Assembly (NCBI GenBank): GCA_017305135.1
Contig: JAFKNA010000009.1
Span: 114,408-178,407 of the forward strand
Source: Lysobacterales bacterium
GTDB lineage: Bacteria; Pseudomonadota; Gammaproteobacteria; Xanthomonadales; Rhodanobacteraceae
Length of the DNA stretch: 64,000 nucleotides
Direction of reading: 5' to 3'
The first letter of the stretch is position 1, and each line of letters begins with the position of its first letter. The notes under the pieces were generated by a model that saw nothing but the letters and a program-made list of their open reading frames with translations, searched no databases and was not told the origin of the DNA. The position numbers and the translations under genes are program-made. Shown here one piece after another: positions 17,383-26,664 of this stretch.

Positions 17383-17848
17383 ATGGCCATCGACATCGGC
17401 ATCAGCAAGGAAGACCGCGAGAGCATCGCCGCGCAACTGGGCAAGCTGCTCGCCGACACCTATTCGCTCTACCTCAAGACCCACGGCTTCCACTGGAACG
17501 TCACCGGACCGATGTTCAACACCCTGCACCTGATGTTCGAGACGCAATACCAGGAACTGTGGGCCGCGGCGGACGTCGTCGCCGAGCGCATGCGCGCGCT
17601 CGACGTGCACGCCGGCCTCCTACACCCAGTTCGGCAAGCTCACCTCGATCGCCGAGGAAACCGGCGTGCCCGAGTGGAAGGACATGGTGCAGCAGCTCGT
17701 CGACGGCCACGAGACCGCGGCGCGGACCGCCCGCGAGGTGTTCCGCGTGTCCGACGGCGCCGATGACCAGCCCACCGCCGACCTCGCCACACAGCGCATG
17801 CAGGAGCACGAGAAAACCGCCTGGATGCTGCGCTCGCTGCTGCGCTGA
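17383..17848 (+). pseudogene. dps: Dps/ferritin-like DNA-binding protein, frameshifted
   Basis: Dps proteins form dodecamers that oxidise and store iron and protect DNA under stress. The first part ([21 protein letters not shown], then [20 protein letters not shown]) carries the ferroxidase His/Glu/Asp residues. The reading frame then breaks near 17608-17616, where the family has [10 protein letters not shown]. The second part resumes in another frame: [48 protein letters not shown], with stop at 17848. A loss of two bases (or gain of one) in the run GCCGGCCTCC would explain it. All else is intact and there is a good AGGAG six bases before the ATG. It could be a real mutation or an assembly error; given how conserved and useful dps is, an error is quite possible. 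Confidence 0.85.
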
Positions 17849-17858
17849 GCGGAAGCGG

Positions 17859-19118
17859 CTACAACGAGCGCCGCGGCGGCACCAGCAGGTCGCCGAACAG
17901 GAGTCCCGCGACGATCGCCACCAGCAGGGTCACGACGACGATCGCGGTGTCGAGGCCGAGCATGACGTCGCGTTCGAACACCAGGCTGAGCGAGCGGAAA
18001 CCGACGCTCCCCGGCACCAGCAGGATGATGCCGGGCTCGCGGACCAGCGCGCCGGGGCGGCGCATCACGCGCGCGAACACGTTGCTGCCGGCGCCGATGA
18101 CGAGTCCGCCGATGAACACCCCGAAGCTGGAGGACACGTAGATGCCGCCGAGCTGGGCGCACAGGAAGCCGGTGGTGACGGCCGCCACCACCACGCCCAC
18201 GTAACGCAGCGGACTACCGAACAGCACCGCAAAGGCGAGCGCGCCGGCCGGCACCGCGATCCACTCGATCCAGGCCGGGACCAGGTCCGCCGGGCTGGCA
18301 CTCGGCACCCATCCCAGCAGGCCGCAGAGCTGGGTCGCCAGCACGGTGCCGAAGGCAAGCTTCAGCAGGGTGGCGAACGCGCCCATCGTGCGCGCGGTGC
18401 CGGACACCAGGTGCTGGCTGGAGAGCTCGCGCACGGCGGTGGTCAGCGTCATCCCCGGCATCAGCACGATCAGGCTGGCGATGACCACCGAGCGCACCGC
18501 CAGCGGCGTCACGTGCACCGCAATGGCGGTGGCGACGAAGGTGGCGACCAGCGCCGACAGCGCTTCCAGCGCCGCGGCGATATTCGGCCGGCCGATCGCG
18601 GCGATGCTGATGAGGCCGATCAGCAGTCCGATCAGCGTGGCCGACCAGACGCCCGGCCAACCGGTGTGGAAGATCGCCGCGATGCTCCCGGCCGAGACGC
18701 CGTAGCTCGCCACCGTCAGCGCGTACCAGGCGGGACCGCGGCCGCTCTGGCCGAACTCGCGTAGGCGCCTGCGCCCGGCGGCGAGATCGAGCGTGCCGCT
18801 GACCACCTGGTCGCCGATCTCGTCCACCTGGCAGAGGCGCTTCAGGTTCACCTCGCCCGGCGGCGCGCGCACCACCTGGGTGATCTCGGCGGCATCGTCC
18901 TCGCGCGCCGGGTCGGTGAAGGACATCACGATCGAGGTCGGCGTGGACAGCACGTTGCAGCCGAGGCCGAGCCGCTGGCTGACGCGGTTGACCACGTCCT
19001 CCAGGCGCGGCGCCGCCGTTCCGTATTCGTGCAGGCGCCGCGCCAGTTCCACCAGGAAGGCGATGCGGGTGGCGGCTGGAGCGGCGTCCAGGGGCGCTTC
19101 GGAAGGGCGATGCGGCAT
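17859..19118 (-). CDS. ThrE-like threonine/serine exporter family protein (DUF1212 + DUF3815 fusion)
   Basis: A 419-residue inner-membrane protein. The N-terminal 130 residues are soluble, with the DUF1212 pattern (FLVELARRLHEYGTAAPRLE; DPAREDDAAEITQVVRA). About ten hydrophobic helices follow in two groups (SAGSIAAIFHTGWPGVWSAT; PLAVRSVVIASLIVLMPGMT; and later SSSFGVFIGGLVIGAGSN and GIILLVPGSVGFRSLSLVFE). This matches the ThrE family, in which one chain carries both parts that are separate genes in Enterobacteria. Export of threonine/serine is known for the Corynebacterium member; the substrate here is inferred. The ATG at 19118 is chosen because it begins just before the conserved N-terminal helix. 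It converges on dps (11 bases apart) and is divergent from the lipid-transport operon. Confidence 0.85.
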   Translation of the reverse strand: MPHRPSEAPLDAAPAATRIAFLVELARRLHEYGTAAPRLEDVVNRVSQRLGLGCNVLSTPTSIVMSFTDPAREDDAAEITQVVRAPPGEVNLKRLCQVDEIGDQVVSGTLDLAAGRRRLREFGQSGRGPAWYALTVASYGVSAGSIAAIFHTGWPGVWSATLIGLLIGLISIAAIGRPNIAAALEALSALVATFVATAIAVHVTPLAVRSVVIASLIVLMPGMTLTTAVRELSSQHLVSGTARTMGAFATLLKLAFGTVLATQLCGLLGWVPSASPADLVPAWIEWIAVPAGALAFAVLFGSPLRYVGVVVAAVTTGFLCAQLGGIYVSSSFGVFIGGLVIGAGSNVFARVMRRPGALVREPGIILLVPGSVGFRSLSLVFERDVMLGLDTAIVVVTLLVAIVAGLLFGDLLVPPRRSL

Positions 19119-19241
19119 TGCAGCATTCTGCGTGAATCCGGCACGCGGTGCGAGTGGCGCGGCGGCGCCGGAGCGGCACCCACCGCGCCCGGCGGCGGGG
19201 CGCCGATTCCCGATCGCGGCGCGGCCTGCTAGCCTTGCGCG

Positions 19242-20375
19242 ATGCCCTCCGCCCCCGCGCCGGCCGCCAGCGCCCCCCACCTGAGCCGCGACGATGCCGG
19301 CGTACTGGTCGCCTCCGGTGACTGGACCCTGGCTCATGCGCGCGCGCTGGCCGGTCGCGCCGCGGCGCTGGGTCGCAGCGGCACCGGCGGGCAGGAGCGA
19401 CGCGTGGACGCCAGCGGCATCCTGCGACTGGACACGGCGGGCGCCCAGGCGCTGCTGGACCTTGCCCCGGCCGATGACATCAAGGGCCTCGATGCCAACC
19501 GCCGGGCGTTGCTGGACGCGGTGGCCGCGGCGGCCGCGAGAACGGAAACCGGCGGCCGGCGCGGGCGCGACGGGGGCGTGCTGGATCTCTTCGCCCGCAC
19601 CGGCAATGCGGTCGAGCAGATCGGCAACGACGCCTGGAAGCTGCTCGGCTTCATCGGCCTGGTGCTGGCGACGCTGGCGCGCAGCCTGCCCGACCCGCGG
19701 CGCTGGCGCTTCACCTCGCTGGTGTTCCATATCGAGCAGACCGGCCTCGACGCGGTGCCGATCGTGGTGCTGCTCAACTTCCTGGTCGGCGCCGTGGTCG
19801 CCTTCCTCGGCGCCACGGTGCTGAAGGATTTCGGCGCCAGCATCTACACCATCGAGCTGATCGGCTATTCCTTCCTGCGCGAGTTCGGCGTGCTGCTGAC
19901 CGCCATCATGGTCGCCGGCCGCTCGGGCAGCGCCTTCACCGCGCAGATCGGCTCGATGAAGTCGCGCGAGGAGATCGACGCCATCCGCACCCTGGGCCTC
20001 GATCCCGTCGAGGTGCTGGTACTCCCGCGCGTGCTGGCCCTGCTGGTCTCGCTGCCGATCCTCACCGTGCTCGCCATGCTGGCCGGGATCGTCGGCGGCG
20101 CGGCGGTGTGCGTGCTCAGCCTGGACATCTCGCCGACGATGTTCGTGACCCGCCTGCAGGGCCTCAACGCCACCCAGCATTTCTGGGTCGGCATGAGCAA
20201 GGCGCCGCTGTTCGCCTTCCTGATCGCCGCGATCGGCTGCCTGGAAGGCATGAAGGTGTCGGGCAGCGCACAGTCGGTCGGCACGCACACGACATCGAGC
20301 GTGGTGCAGGCGATCTTCGTCACCATCCTGGTCGATGCGCTGGCGGCGATCTTCTACATGGAGATCGGCGTGTGA
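19242..20375 (+). CDS. MlaE-type ABC permease with N-terminal STAS-like domain
   Basis: Integral-membrane component of a phospholipid (MCE) ABC transporter, 377 residues. Residues 1-95 look like a STAS domain (VLVASGDWTLAHARAL; RLDTAGAQALLDLA), the role played by separate MlaB in E. coli, here fused to the permease. The rest is the MlaE fold: SLVFHIEQTGLDAVPIVVLL, FGVLLTAIMVAGRSGSAFTA, IGSMKSREEIDAIRTLGLDP (coupling helix) and about five membrane helices. It is the first gene of a four-gene operon; its stop codon overlaps the next start (GTGA). Confidence 0.92.
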   Translation: MPSAPAPAASAPHLSRDDAGVLVASGDWTLAHARALAGRAAALGRSGTGGQERRVDASGILRLDTAGAQALLDLAPADDIKGLDANRRALLDAVAAAAARTETGGRRGRDGGVLDLFARTGNAVEQIGNDAWKLLGFIGLVLATLARSLPDPRRWRFTSLVFHIEQTGLDAVPIVVLLNFLVGAVVAFLGATVLKDFGASIYTIELIGYSFLREFGVLLTAIMVAGRSGSAFTAQIGSMKSREEIDAIRTLGLDPVEVLVLPRVLALLVSLPILTVLAMLAGIVGGAAVCVLSLDISPTMFVTRLQGLNATQHFWVGMSKAPLFAFLIAAIGCLEGMKVSGSAQSVGTHTTSSVVQAIFVTILVDALAAIFYMEIGV

Positions 20376-21163
20376 ACGGGCGCGAGGCGGTGATCGAGGT
20401 ACGCGGCCTGCGCAACCAGTTCGGCGCCCAGGTGGTGCACGAGAACCTGGATCTCGAGGTCTACCGCGGCGAGATCCTCGGCGTGGTCGGCGGCTCGGGC
20501 AGCGGCAAGTCGGTGCTGCTGCGCTCCATCGTCGGCCTGCTGCGGCCAGCCGGAGGCAGCGTGAGACTGCTCGGCGAGGACATGCTGCACATCGGCGAGG
20601 CGCGCCGCGCCGAGCTCGAAAGCCGCTGCGGCGTGCTGTTCCAGAACGGCGCGCTGTTTTCCTCGCTGTCGGTGGCCGACAACGTGATGGTGCCGATGCG
20701 CGAGCACTACAGCCTGCCGCCGGCGATGATGCAGCGCCTGGCCGCGCTCAAGATCGCGCTGGCGGGGCTGCCGGCCGGCACTGGCGCCAAGTTCCCCTCC
20801 GAGCTCTCCGGCGGCATGGTCAAGCGCGCGGCGCTGGCCCGCGCCATCGCGCTCGATCCGGATATCCTGTTCCTGGACGAACCCACGGCCGGCCTCGACC
20901 CGATCGGCGCGGCCGCCTTCGACCAGCTGATCCTCACCCTCCGCGAGAGTCTTGGCCTCACCGTGTTCCTGATCACCCACGACCTCGACACGCTGTACAC
21001 GATCTGCGACCGTGTGGCCGTGCTGTCGCAGAAGCGCGTGCTGGTGGCCGACACCCTGGAGCGCGTGGAGCGCTATGACGACGCCTGGGTGCAGGACTAT
21101 TTCCAGGGTCCGCGCGGACGCGCCGCCATGGGCGCGGCCGAGCGCCGGGAGGCGAAGGCATGA
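20372..21163 (+). CDS. MlaF-type ABC transporter ATP-binding protein
   Basis: A 263-residue nucleotide-binding subunit that powers lipid movement through the MlaE-type permease. Walker A GGSGSGKSVLLRSI is near residue 41. The Q-loop reads FQNGALFSSLSVADNV, a phrase typical of MlaF rather than other ABC ATPases. The signature is LSGGMVKRAALARAIA, Walker B DILFLDEPTAGLDPI, and the switch His is in LITHDLDTL. The start is a GTG at 20372 overlapping the preceding stop by four bases, a sign of translational coupling. Confidence 0.95.
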   Translation: MNGREAVIEVRGLRNQFGAQVVHENLDLEVYRGEILGVVGGSGSGKSVLLRSIVGLLRPAGGSVRLLGEDMLHIGEARRAELESRCGVLFQNGALFSSLSVADNVMVPMREHYSLPPAMMQRLAALKIALAGLPAGTGAKFPSELSGGMVKRAALARAIALDPDILFLDEPTAGLDPIGAAAFDQLILTLRESLGLTVFLITHDLDTLYTICDRVAVLSQKRVLVADTLERVERYDDAWVQDYFQGPRGRAAMGAAERREAKA

Positions 21164-21171
21164 TGCACAGG

Positions 21172-21196
21172 GCATCGCGGCTGAAGCCGCTCCCAC
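21172..21196 (+). repeat. REP-like palindrome, family B
   Basis: A 25-base sequence with palindromic core GCGGCTGAAGCCGC followed by TCCCAC. It is repeated exactly at 51930-51954. It sits between the second and third genes of the lipid-transport operon. Confidence 0.7.
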
Positions 21197-21200
21197 GATC

Positions 21201-21236
21201 ATTCCCAACCTCCGATTCCCGACTCCCCATTGCCGG
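21201..21236. repeat. Remnant of GATTCCC heptamer repeat
   Basis: Tandem degenerate heptamers (ATTCCCAACC, CGATTCCCGACTCCCCATT) lie just before the start of the MCE gene, beside the family B palindrome. They belong to the same family as the inserts in hrpA and near 37.9 kb. Confidence 0.55.
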
Positions 21237-21244
21237 CCCCTGAC

Positions 21245-22189
21245 ATGGAAACACGCGCCCACCACGTCCTCATCGGCGCCTTCGCCATCGGCGCCTTCAT
21301 GGTCGCGCTCGCCTTCGTGCTGTGGATGTCCAAGTCCGGCACCGAGCGCACCTTCGACGCCTACGACATCGTCTTCACCGAGGCGGTGACGGGGCTGTCG
21401 GTCGGCGGGCTGGTGCAGTACAACGGCATCAAGGTCGGCGAGGTCACCCGGCTGCACCTGGCCACCGACGACCCGCGCAAGGTGATCGCGCGCATCCGCG
21501 TCGACGCCGGCACGCCGGTCAACCAGGACACGCGCGCCAAGCTTGGCCTGCAGGGCGTGACCGGGCTCGCCTTCATCCAGTTGTCGGGCGGCAAGCCCGG
21601 CAGCCCGCCGCTGCAGCGCCAGCCCGGCCAGGACGTGCCGGTGATCCAGTCGGAGGAGTCTGCTCTGTCCAAGCTGCTGGAATCCGGCTCGGACGTGGTC
21701 ACCAGTGTCAATGAAGTGCTGCTGCGCATGAACGACGTGCTGTCGGCGGAGAACGTCGCCCGCATCTCGGCCACGCTGCAGAACGTGGAACTGCTCACCG
21801 GCGCGCTGGCCGGCCAGCGTGACGACATGAGCCTGGCCCTCAAGCAGCTCGCCGATGCCACCGGGCAGCTCAAGGAGACGCTGGCGACGGTCGACACGAT
21901 GGCGACGGAAACCAGCGCGCTGATGCGCAATGATGCACGGGCGGTGCTGAAGTCGACGCAGGAGGCGCTGGAATCGGTCAACCGGCTCGCCGATTCGGCG
22001 GGCGCGCTCATCAACGAGAACCGCGCCGCCATCGACAGCTTCAGCAACCAGGGCCTGCGCCAGATCGGCCCGACCGTGGCCGAGCTGCGCCAGACCCTGC
22101 GCTCGCTGAAGCAGCTTTCCGACCGGCTCGGCGATTCCAACAGCGTGCTGCTCGGCCGCGACCAGCCCAAGGAGTTCCAGCCGCAATGA
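21245..22189 (+). CDS. MCE-domain (MlaD-like) substrate-binding protein
   Basis: A 314-residue protein anchored by one N-terminal helix (IGAFAIGAFMVALAFVLWM, about residues 10-28). A single MCE domain follows (FTEAVTGLSVGGLVQYNGIKVGEV, LGLQGVTGLAFIQLSGG), then a long helical tail of about 170 residues (ALKQLADATGQLKETLATVD). By analogy with MlaD/PqiB it should form an oligomeric ring or tunnel that carries lipid across the periplasm. The ATG at 21245 is used. The stop overlaps the start of the lipoprotein gene by four bases (ATGA). Confidence 0.9.
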   Translation: METRAHHVLIGAFAIGAFMVALAFVLWMSKSGTERTFDAYDIVFTEAVTGLSVGGLVQYNGIKVGEVTRLHLATDDPRKVIARIRVDAGTPVNQDTRAKLGLQGVTGLAFIQLSGGKPGSPPLQRQPGQDVPVIQSEESALSKLLESGSDVVTSVNEVLLRMNDVLSAENVARISATLQNVELLTGALAGQRDDMSLALKQLADATGQLKETLATVDTMATETSALMRNDARAVLKSTQEALESVNRLADSAGALINENRAAIDSFSNQGLRQIGPTVAELRQTLRSLKQLSDRLGDSNSVLLGRDQPKEFQPQ

Positions 22190-22836
22190 ACCTCGCCCTG
22201 CGCGCCGTCGCCGTCGCCGGCCTTGCCCTTGCCGGCTGCTCCTCGCTGATCAGCGGCAAGCACCAGCCGTTCACCCTCTACGCGCCGAGCTATTCCGGCG
22301 CGGAAGCCACGCGCCAGGGCGCGAAGGTCCACTGGCAGTTGCTGGTCGAAACCCCGCAGGCCAGCGATGCGCTCAACACCGCGCGCATGCTGGCGATGCC
22401 CAGTCCCGGCGTGATCGAGGTGTTCCCGGGCGCCCGCTGGCGCGACCCTGCTCCGGCGATGCTGCGCGACATCCTGGTGCAGGCGTTCGAGGAGTCGGGC
22501 CGCATCCTCGGCGTCGGCGGCAGTGCCTCGGGGCTTCGGGGTGATTTCGCGCTGTCGCTCGAGCTGCGCGCCTTCCAGGTGGATTACGCCGGCGGGGCGC
22601 CGCAGGCGCGGGTGGGGTTCCAGGCGCGGCTGCTCGATTACACCTCCAACCGCGTCCTCGACGCGCGCTCGTTCAGCGCCTCGGCGCCCGTCGCTGGGCG
22701 CGAAGCGGCCGATGCGTTCGCCGGCTTCCAGGCCGCCCTCAACGAGGTGGTGCCCGAGGTCGTTGACTGGACCCTGAAGCAGGGCGACCTGGCGCGCGAA
22801 AAATCGCGGCAGGCCGTTTCCGCCGCCGCCGAATAG
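22186..22836 (+). CDS. ABC-type transport auxiliary lipoprotein (PqiC-like)
   Basis: A 216-residue lipoprotein. The lipobox LALAGCSS places the lipidated Cys at about residue 18. The mature part has the ABC_trans_aux features: FTLYAPSY near the start, then MLAMPSPGVIEVFPGARWRDPAPAMLRD, and later GDFALSLELRAFQVDY. In the Pqi system the equivalent lipoprotein sits in the outer membrane and contacts the MCE protein; that position is inferred here. It is the last gene of the operon, translationally coupled to the MCE gene. Confidence 0.87.
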   Translation: MNLALRAVAVAGLALAGCSSLISGKHQPFTLYAPSYSGAEATRQGAKVHWQLLVETPQASDALNTARMLAMPSPGVIEVFPGARWRDPAPAMLRDILVQAFEESGRILGVGGSASGLRGDFALSLELRAFQVDYAGGAPQARVGFQARLLDYTSNRVLDARSFSASAPVAGREAADAFAGFQAALNEVVPEVVDWTLKQGDLAREKSRQAVSAAAE

Positions 22837-22893
22837 GGCGACAATCGCTCCTTTTCCCTCGCTGGGCGCACCCGCGGCGCCCTGCCCTGCTTC

Positions 22894-24339
22894 GTGCCCG
22901 CGATGATCGAACCCGAAATCCGCACGCTGCCCGGCAACCTGCAGGGCCAGCTCGCGCGGATCACTGAAATCTTCGAGCGCCGCCGCCCCGCGGAGGACTT
23001 CGTCCGCGCGCCCGGCGAGCCGGGACTCGACCTCTCCACGTCCGAGGCCGAGCGCAGGGCTGCCCTGCAGCGGGAAATCGGCGAGCTCCACCCCGCCGAC
23101 GTCGCCTACATCCTCGAGGCCCTGCCACCCGAGCAGCGCCTGGAAATCTGGAACCTGGTCAAGGCCGACCAGGATGGCGAGATCCTGCTCGAAGTCTCCG
23201 ATCCGGTCCGCGAGTCGCTGCTCGCGGACATGGACCGGCCGGAAATCATCGCCGCCGCCGAGCAGCTCGATGCCGACGAACTGGCCGAGCTCGCCGAGGA
23301 CCTGCCCGAGGACGTCCTCGAGGAACTGATGCACCGCCTCAACGCCGAGCAGCGCGGGCGCGTGCAGTCGGCGATGTCGTGGGAGGACGACCAGGTCGGC
23401 GCGATCATGGATTTCGACATGGTGACGCTGCGCGAGGACGTCACGCTGGAAACCGTGCTGCGCTACCTGCGCCGCCTCAAGGAACTGCCGCACCAGACCG
23501 ACAAGCTGTTCGTCGTCAACAAGGACACCGTGCTGACCGGGGTGCTGCCGATCCGCTGGCTGCTCGTCAACGACCCGGCCCGGGAGGTGCGCGAGGTGAT
23601 GGCCGCGGACGCCAACACCTTCCGGCCCGAGGACGACGTGGCCGAGGTGGCACAGGCCTTCGAGCGCTACGACCTCGTCACCGCGCCGGTGGTGGACATC
23701 GAGGGCCGCCTGATCGGCCGCCTCACCATCGACGCCATGGTGGACGTGATCCGCGAGGAGAGCGACGCGGAAGTACGCGAGCGCTTCGGCCTTCGCGAGG
23801 ACGAGGACATCTTCGCCTCGGTGTGGAGTTCGCTCAGGAACCGCTGGGCGTGGCTGGCCATCAACCTGGTCACCGCCTTCATCGCCTCGCGCGTGATCGG
23901 GGTATTCGAGGATTCGATCCACCAGCTGGTGGCGCTGGCCACGCTGATGCCGATCGTCGCCGGCATCGGCGGCAACTCGGGCAACCAGACCATCACCATG
24001 ATCGTGCGCGCACTCGCCCTCGGCCGCCTGAGCCTGGCCGGCGCCAGGCGCCTCCTGCGCAAGGAGCTCGGCGTGGCCCTCGCCAATGGCGTCATCTGGG
24101 GCGGCGTGATCGGCATCGTGGCGTGGCTGCTCTACGACAACCCTGCGCTCGGCGCGGTGATGACCGCCGCCATGGTGCTGAACCTCATGCTCGCCGCGCT
24201 GATGGGCGTGGCGATCCCGATGACGCTGCTCCGGTTCCACCGCGACCCCGCCATGGGCTCCAGCGTGATGATCACCGCCATCACCGACAGTGGCGGCTTC
24301 TTCATCTTCCTCGGACTCGCGACCCTGTTCCTGGTCTAG
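22894..24339 (+). CDS. mgtE: Magnesium transporter MgtE
   Basis: Mg2+-gated magnesium channel of the inner membrane, 481 residues. Residues 1-150 form the acidic superhelical N domain (LHPADVAYILEALPPEQRLE; MSWEDDQVGAIMDFDMVTL). About 155-275 are two CBS domains (LFVVNKDTVLTGVLPIRWLL; FERYDLVTAPVVDIEGRLIG). About 305-481 are five membrane helices including the pore signature AGIGGNSGNQTITM. The frame can begin at GTG 22894 or ATG 22903; neither has a convincing Shine-Dalgarno sequence. Regulation is likely by the protein's own Mg2+ binding. No M-box-like leader is visible in the short 57-base gap upstream. Confidence 0.93.
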   Translation: MPAMIEPEIRTLPGNLQGQLARITEIFERRRPAEDFVRAPGEPGLDLSTSEAERRAALQREIGELHPADVAYILEALPPEQRLEIWNLVKADQDGEILLEVSDPVRESLLADMDRPEIIAAAEQLDADELAELAEDLPEDVLEELMHRLNAEQRGRVQSAMSWEDDQVGAIMDFDMVTLREDVTLETVLRYLRRLKELPHQTDKLFVVNKDTVLTGVLPIRWLLVNDPAREVREVMAADANTFRPEDDVAEVAQAFERYDLVTAPVVDIEGRLIGRLTIDAMVDVIREESDAEVRERFGLREDEDIFASVWSSLRNRWAWLAINLVTAFIASRVIGVFEDSIHQLVALATLMPIVAGIGGNSGNQTITMIVRALALGRLSLAGARRLLRKELGVALANGVIWGGVIGIVAWLLYDNPALGAVMTAAMVLNLMLAALMGVAIPMTLLRFHRDPAMGSSVMITAITDSGGFFIFLGLATLFLV

Positions 24340-24447
24340 CAGGGCCGCGGCCGGAATCCGCCCGCCGTTCCGGCGCGGTGCGAGCGGAGCGGCGACTGTT
24401 CCCCGCCTGATAAACTCTCGGGTCCGCACCCGTTCGAGCTGTTCCGC

Positions 24448-25794
24448 ATGTCCGGCAAGCTTTACATCAAGACCTACGGTTGCCAGATGAACGAGTACGA
24501 TTCGGCGCGGATGGCCGACGTGCTGCGGGCATCGCACGGGCTGGAACTCACCCGTGACGAAGCCGAGGCCGACGTCATCCTGGTCAACACCTGCTCGATC
24601 CGCGAGAAGGCGCAGGAAAAGGTGTTCAGCCAGCTCGGCCGCTGGCGCGAGCACAAGCAGGGCGGCAAGCCGGTGCTGATCGGCGTCGGCGGCTGCGTGG
24701 CGAGCCAGGAAGGCGAGGCCATCGTCAAGCGCGCGCCCTTCGTCGACCTCGTGTTCGGGCCGCAGACCCTGCATCGCCTGCCGCAGCTCATCGAGGCGCG
24801 CCGCGAGAGCGGCCGGCCGCAGGTGGACATCTCCTTTCCCGAGATCGAGAAGTTCGACCGCCTGCCCGAGCCCCGCGCGGAAGGGCCGGCGGCCTTCATC
24901 TCGATCATGGAAGGCTGCTCCAAGTACTGCTCGTTCTGCGTGGTGCCCTACACCCGCGGCGAGGAGATCAGCCGGCCCTTCGACGACGTGCTGGCGGAAA
25001 TCGCGAGCCTCGCCGAGCAGGGCGTGCGCGAGGTGAACCTGCTCGGCCAGAACGTCAACGCCTACCGCGGCCCGATGTTCGGCGGCGGCGTCGCGGATCT
25101 CGGCCTGCTCATCCATGCCGTGGCCGAGATCGACGGCATCGACCGCATCCGCTTCACCACCTCGCACCCGCTGGAGTTCTCCGATTCCCTCGTCGAGGCG
25201 TATGCGAACGTGCCCAAGCTCGCCAACTTCCTGCACCTGCCGGTGCAGTCGGGTTCGGACCGCATCCTCGCGGCGATGAAGCGCGGCTACACCGCGCTCG
25301 AGTTCAAGCAGAAGATCAGGAAGCTGCGCGCGGTGCGCCCCGGCATCTCCATTTCCTCGGACTTCATCGTCGGCTTCCCCGGCGAGACGGATGCCGACTT
25401 CGGGAAGACCATGCAGCTGATCGACGACGTCGGCTTCGACCAGAGCTTCTCCTTCATCTATTCCAGGCGCCCGGGCACGCCGGCGGCGAACCTCGCCGAC
25501 GACACGCCCGACACGGTCAAGCACGCACGGCTGAGCCGGCTGCAGGCCGCCCTCAACGCCAACGCGGCGGCGATCAGCGCGAAGATGGTCGGCGGCGTCG
25601 AACGCGTACTCGTCGAAGGGCCGAGCCGCAAGGATGCCAACGAGCTGACCGGCAAGACCGAGAACATGCGCCAGGTGAACTTCCCCGGCCCGGCCAGCCT
25701 GATCGGCCAGTTCGCCGAGGTCACCATCACCGCCGCGCTGGCCAATTCGCTGCGCGGGCGTGTGCAGGCGCCCGCCCACCGTGAGGTTGCGTAG
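24448..25794 (+). CDS. miaB: tRNA-2-methylthio-N6-dimethylallyladenosine synthase MiaB
   Basis: A 448-residue radical-SAM methylthiotransferase that modifies A37 of tRNAs reading UNN codons. The UPF0004 domain carries three Cys for the auxiliary cluster ([31 protein letters not shown]). The radical-SAM cluster motif is CSKYCSFC within [29 protein letters not shown] and [10 protein letters not shown] are further signatures. The C-terminal TRAM domain ([20 protein letters not shown]) binds RNA. In related bacteria miaB usually sits directly before phoH-ybeY-corC; here about 9.4 kb intervene. Confidence 0.97.
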   Translation: MSGKLYIKTYGCQMNEYDSARMADVLRASHGLELTRDEAEADVILVNTCSIREKAQEKVFSQLGRWREHKQGGKPVLIGVGGCVASQEGEAIVKRAPFVDLVFGPQTLHRLPQLIEARRESGRPQVDISFPEIEKFDRLPEPRAEGPAAFISIMEGCSKYCSFCVVPYTRGEEISRPFDDVLAEIASLAEQGVREVNLLGQNVNAYRGPMFGGGVADLGLLIHAVAEIDGIDRIRFTTSHPLEFSDSLVEAYANVPKLANFLHLPVQSGSDRILAAMKRGYTALEFKQKIRKLRAVRPGISISSDFIVGFPGETDADFGKTMQLIDDVGFDQSFSFIYSRRPGTPAANLADDTPDTVKHARLSRLQAALNANAAAISAKMVGGVERVLVEGPSRKDANELTGKTENMRQVNFPGPASLIGQFAEVTITAALANSLRGRVQAPAHREVA

Positions 25795-25839
25795 GCCGCT
25801 GCAACATCACGCCGACCCCGCGGCGGCCGGGGCCGCGCG

Positions 25840-26610
25840 GTGATGGACGCGGACGCGCCGCTCCCGGCCGCGACCTCGTCCGGCCACGAGTACGACGATT
25901 TCGCCTGGTTCTACGACCGCTACTGGAGCCGCGGCATTCCGCTGGAACTCCTCGCCGCGCTCGAGCCCCGGCTGCTCGCGGCGCTCCCCGCCGGCGCGCG
26001 GGTGCTGGACCTGTGCTGCGGCACCGGGCGCGTGGCCGCCGCCCTCGGCGACCGCGGATTCGACGTCACCGGCATCGACGGCTCGCCGGAAATGCTTGCG
26101 CTGGCGCGGCGCAATGCGCCCGCTGCACGCTTCGTCCTTGCCGATGCGCGCGCCTTCCGCCTCGATGAGCCGGTCCAGGCCGCGCTGTCGCTGTTCGACA
26201 GCCTGAACCATATCCTGGTGCCCGAAGAGCTGGAAGCAGTGTTCCGCAACGTCCACGCGGCCCTCGCACCGGGCGCGCGCTTCGTCTTCGACGTCAACGA
26301 CGAGGCGAGTTTCAGGCGCCACTGGCAGGGTCGCAGCTTCACCACCGTGGAAGCCGACCACGCCTGCATCGTGCGCGGGATCTACGCGCCGGAAACGCGC
26401 ATCGCGCGCTGCGACGTCACCCTGTTCCGGATCCAGGCGGGCGCCTGGACACGCGCCGACGTGCTGATCCGCGAACGCTGCCATAGCGGAGCAGAAATCG
26501 CCGGCGCGCTGGAACGCGCCGGCTTCAGCGAGGTCGTCCATCTTGACGCCGACACGGACCTCGGGCTTTCGCAACAGGCGGGTCGGATGTTCTTCCTGGC
26601 GCGGCGCTGA
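25840..26610 (+). CDS. Class I SAM-dependent methyltransferase
   Basis: A 256-residue Rossmann-fold methyltransferase. Motif I VLDLCCGTGRVAAAL, then GIDGSPEMLALARRNA (acidic residue that binds the ribose), FVLADARAF and ALSLFDSLNHI form the SAM site. The insertion FVFDVNDEASFRRHW and the N-terminal HEYDDFAWFYDRYW resemble the Methyltransf_25 / small-molecule type rather than an RNA or DNA enzyme. The substrate is unknown. GTG 25840 and ATG 25843 are adjacent possible starts. It follows miaB by 45 bases. Confidence 0.85.
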   Translation: MMDADAPLPAATSSGHEYDDFAWFYDRYWSRGIPLELLAALEPRLLAALPAGARVLDLCCGTGRVAAALGDRGFDVTGIDGSPEMLALARRNAPAARFVLADARAFRLDEPVQAALSLFDSLNHILVPEELEAVFRNVHAALAPGARFVFDVNDEASFRRHWQGRSFTTVEADHACIVRGIYAPETRIARCDVTLFRIQAGAWTRADVLIRERCHSGAEIAGALERAGFSEVVHLDADTDLGLSQQAGRMFFLARR

Positions 26611-26664
26611 GGCGAACCGAGCCGATCATCCCTGCCGCCGTGGCAAGCGAGGTACGGCAGGCCG

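Noticed and set aside
21361-25779. Very long open frame on the minus strand opposite the MCE, mgtE and miaB genes
   Set aside because: Its translation is arginine/histidine/glycine-rich with no family features, while the plus strand encodes three clear proteins there. It is a shadow of high GC content.
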